This document shows positions 62,421 through 64,000 of a stretch of DNA of 64,000 nt, one piece after another. The notes beneath the pieces are model-generated. The model did not search any database and had not been told where the DNA came from. It saw only the letters and a list, made by a program, of their open reading frames with translations. This DNA is from Janthinobacterium sp. FW305-129. GTDB lineage: Bacteria > Pseudomonadota > Gammaproteobacteria > Burkholderiales > Burkholderiaceae_D. The translations under genes and the position numbers were made by a program. Within the stretch, counting starts at the first letter, position 1. Each line of letters opens with the position of its first letter. The stretch is from positions 81,758 through 145,757 of the forward strand of contig NZ_JACYMM010000009.1 of the NCBI RefSeq assembly GCF_020858115.1. The letters are read 5' to 3'.

Positions 62421-63559
62421 GTGGGCAGTTCCGCTTGCACGCGCACCTGGCACTGGCGCGGGATGCGCACCGTCGCCAGCGTGCCCTGCGCGGCCGTCGA
62501 ACTGAGCTCGACCGTGCCGCCGTGGGCCTGGACGAACATGTTCACCGTGTACAGGCCCAGTCCCAGGCCCTGCCCCGTCCGGCGCTTCTCGCTCGCCTGC
62601 TGGAACGGTTCGAACAGGGTCGGCAGCAAGGCGGCGGGAATCACGCCACGATTGGCGACGCGCAATTCAATACTGCAGGCGTCCCGTCCGTCGAGGGCCA
62701 GTTGCACGGGCGTGCCCGGCTCGCCATGCGTGAGGGCATTGCTGAGGAGGTTAGAGATGACTTGCGACAGCAAGCCCGCATCGCATTGCCCGTGCAGCTC
62801 GCCCACGCTGCTGAGCTCGATAAGCGGGGCCTGGCCGGCCGTCTCGAATTCCTCGACGATGGCGCGCGCCAGCGCCAGATAGTCGTGCGTACTGCTGCGC
62901 AACTCCATCGTGCCGGAACGGATGCGCGCCAGGTCCAGCAACTGGTCGACCATGCGCGCCATGCGCTTGGCGCTGCTTTCGATGCGCTGCGCCGTGACGA
63001 TCACCTTCGGGTGGTCGCTCATCATCGGCAACAGCATGGCGCCGTTCATGACCACCGACAGGGGCGTGCGCAAGTCGTGGCCCAGCACGGCCGTGAACAG
63101 TTCATTCAGGTGCAGCGCATGCTTGAGCTCGTCGAGCTGGGCCGACAATTCACGCTTTTGCTGGTATAGCTGCACCAGCACCGCCACCTTGCTTTGCAAG
63201 GCTTTCACGTCGATGGGCTTGTACAGGAAATCGACGGCGCCCGCCTCGTAGCCACGGAAACTGTAGCTCGGTTCGCGCGACGCGGCCGTGAGAAAAATCA
63301 AGGGAATGCTGCGCGTGCGCTCGCTGCCGCGTATCAGTTCGGCCAATTCAAAACCATCCATCTGCGGCATTTGCACGTCGATCAGGGCCAGTGCCACTTC
63401 ATGCGTCAACAGCAATTCCAGCGCTTGCGCGCCCGAGCTGGCTTTCAGGATGACAATGCCGGGCCGCGCCAGCACGGCTTCGGCGGCGACCAGGTTTTGC
63501 GCGATGTCGTCAACGACGAGGATATGGATAGGTGCGGTCACGGAGTAGTCTTCAGGCAT
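62417..63559 (-). CDS. Receiver-histidine kinase hybrid
   Basis: From the ATG at 63559 (a GTG at 63565 is possible) the 380-residue protein has an N-terminal receiver with Asp in L-I-D-V-Q-M-P and Lys in Y-K-P-I-D-V, a short coiled coil, HisKA with H-D-L-R-T-P, and HATPase with N-x-x-S-N-A and G-L-G-L-G-L-Y. No sensor domain is present, so it probably receives phosphate or partner signals. It overlaps the multi-PAS kinase by four bases and follows a CheB gene. Confidence 0.92.
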   Translation of the reverse strand: MPEDYSVTAPIHILVVDDIAQNLVAAEAVLARPGIVILKASSGAQALELLLTHEVALALIDVQMPQMDGFELAELIRGSERTRSIPLIFLTAASREPSYSFRGYEAGAVDFLYKPIDVKALQSKVAVLVQLYQQKRELSAQLDELKHALHLNELFTAVLGHDLRTPLSVVMNGAMLLPMMSDHPKVIVTAQRIESSAKRMARMVDQLLDLARIRSGTMELRSSTHDYLALARAIVEEFETAGQAPLIELSSVGELHGQCDAGLLSQVISNLLSNALTHGEPGTPVQLALDGRDACSIELRVANRGVIPAALLPTLFEPFQQASEKRRTGQGLGLGLYTVNMFVQAHGGTVELSSTAAQGTLATVRIPRQCQVRVQAELPT

Positions 63560-63647
63560 CGTCACGGCAAGATGCCATAATATTTCGATATGGATATAAA
63601 TATTGCTTCAGTTTTTGCATATATTACACGCACTGCTCCACTCCCAT

Positions 63648-64000
63648 TCACTTGTCCCCCGCGTTGTCCAGCAAGGCCAGGCTGGCTGCCATTTGCGGCA
63701 AATCGAGCACGCGGTCGGCGCCGGCCCGCTTGAGCGCGGCGGCCGGCATGATGCCGCAACTGGCCCGCTGCGGGTCTTGCACCCAGGCACTGCCGCCCAG
63801 CTGCCGCACGCGCGCCAGGCCCGCCGCGCCATCGGCCGAGGCGCCCGTCAGGATGATGGCCAGCATGGCGCGCCGGTAGGCGTACGCTGCCGTTTCCAGC
63901 AGGACATCGATGGATGGACGCGAAAAATACACGGGCTCTTCCTGCGACAAGGAAAAACAGCCATCGGGCTCGACTTGCAGGTGGTAATCGGGCGGCGCGA
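63648..64000 (-). CDS. CheB-type protein-glutamate methylesterase (partial, N-terminus beyond right edge)
   Basis: The frame enters from position 64000 as A-P-P-D-Y-H-L and continues V-Y-F-S-R-P-S-I-D-V-L, I-L-T-G-A-S-A-D-G-A-A-G-L and P-x-x-A-x-C-G-I-M-P-A-A-A-L, the C-terminal half of a CheB catalytic domain. The catalytic Asp is in D-G-A-A-G. The receiver domain, if any, lies outside. A TTG at 63950 is not a real start, as family similarity continues upstream. It leads the kinase genes, so a chemosensory-like pathway is likely. Confidence 0.88.
   Translation of the reverse strand, partial: APPDYHLQVEPDGCFSLSQEEPVYFSRPSIDVLLETAAYAYRRAMLAIILTGASADGAAGLARVRQLGGSAWVQDPQRASCGIMPAAALKRAGADRVLDLPQMAASLALLDNAGDK

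Noticed and set aside
60183-62882. 899-codon plus-strand frame opposite the kinases
   Set aside because: Shadow frame; runs across two overlapping real genes.

Overview
The window is GC-rich, gene-dense DNA from a betaproteobacterium, most likely of the Oxalobacteraceae (Janthinobacterium/Massilia-like). Gene order supports this: leuC-entericidin-leuD-leuB-asd-fimV-truA-trpF-trpB-trpA-accD-folC-SPOR-cvpA-purF and rpsF-priB-rpsR-rplI-dnaB are typical Burkholderiales blocks. The exact genus is inferred. I found no tRNA, rRNA, CRISPR array, insertion sequence or prophage.

Region 1 (1-10.3 kb, all minus strand): a two-partner secretion pair. The TpsB transporter precedes a very large TpsA exoprotein that runs off the left edge and carries GLUG-like and YDG repeats. 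Upstream of these lies a two-gene second-messenger operon, a GAF/HD-GYP c-di-GMP phosphodiesterase overlapping a CHASE2 adenylate cyclase.

Region 2 (10.5-36.6 kb): mostly core metabolism and replication. It holds an MBL-fold hydrolase, a Pit phosphate transporter with its DUF47 partner, dnaB, the rplI/rpsR/priB/rpsF operon (priB appears to use a CTG start), and lexA behind two adjacent perfect SOS boxes. The long minus-strand leu/asd/fimV/truA/trp/acc/fol/pur block follows, then an S41-type protease.

Region 3 (36.7-42.4 kb): a cheZ-cheA pair, a universal stress protein with a perfect FNR-type box, a NarL-type response regulator and a Crp/Fnr regulator.

Region 4 (42.5-49.8 kb): an iron-responsive area with two Fur-box promoters. 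One drives hemP, a small unknown gene and a DUF2325 gene. The other drives a five-gene minus-strand operon: PepSY-type membrane protein, DUF2271 protein with a D-G-V-S-G-A-T flavinylation motif, DUF4198 protein, ApbE flavin transferase and a membrane-anchored CysJ-like flavoreductase. This looks like an electron-transfer chain from cytosolic NAD(P)H to a periplasmic covalently bound flavin, probably for ferric-chelate reduction. It is the most interesting system here.

Region 5 (49.8-64 kb): two small hydrophilic stress-type proteins, a four-gene 'ligase-associated DNA damage response' cluster (MBL exonuclease, ATP-dependent ligase, Lhr-like helicase, PdeM nuclease) next to a RecQ with an unusual C-terminal domain, a MAPEG protein, and a CheB / receiver-kinase / multi-PAS hybrid kinase signalling cluster that runs off the right edge.
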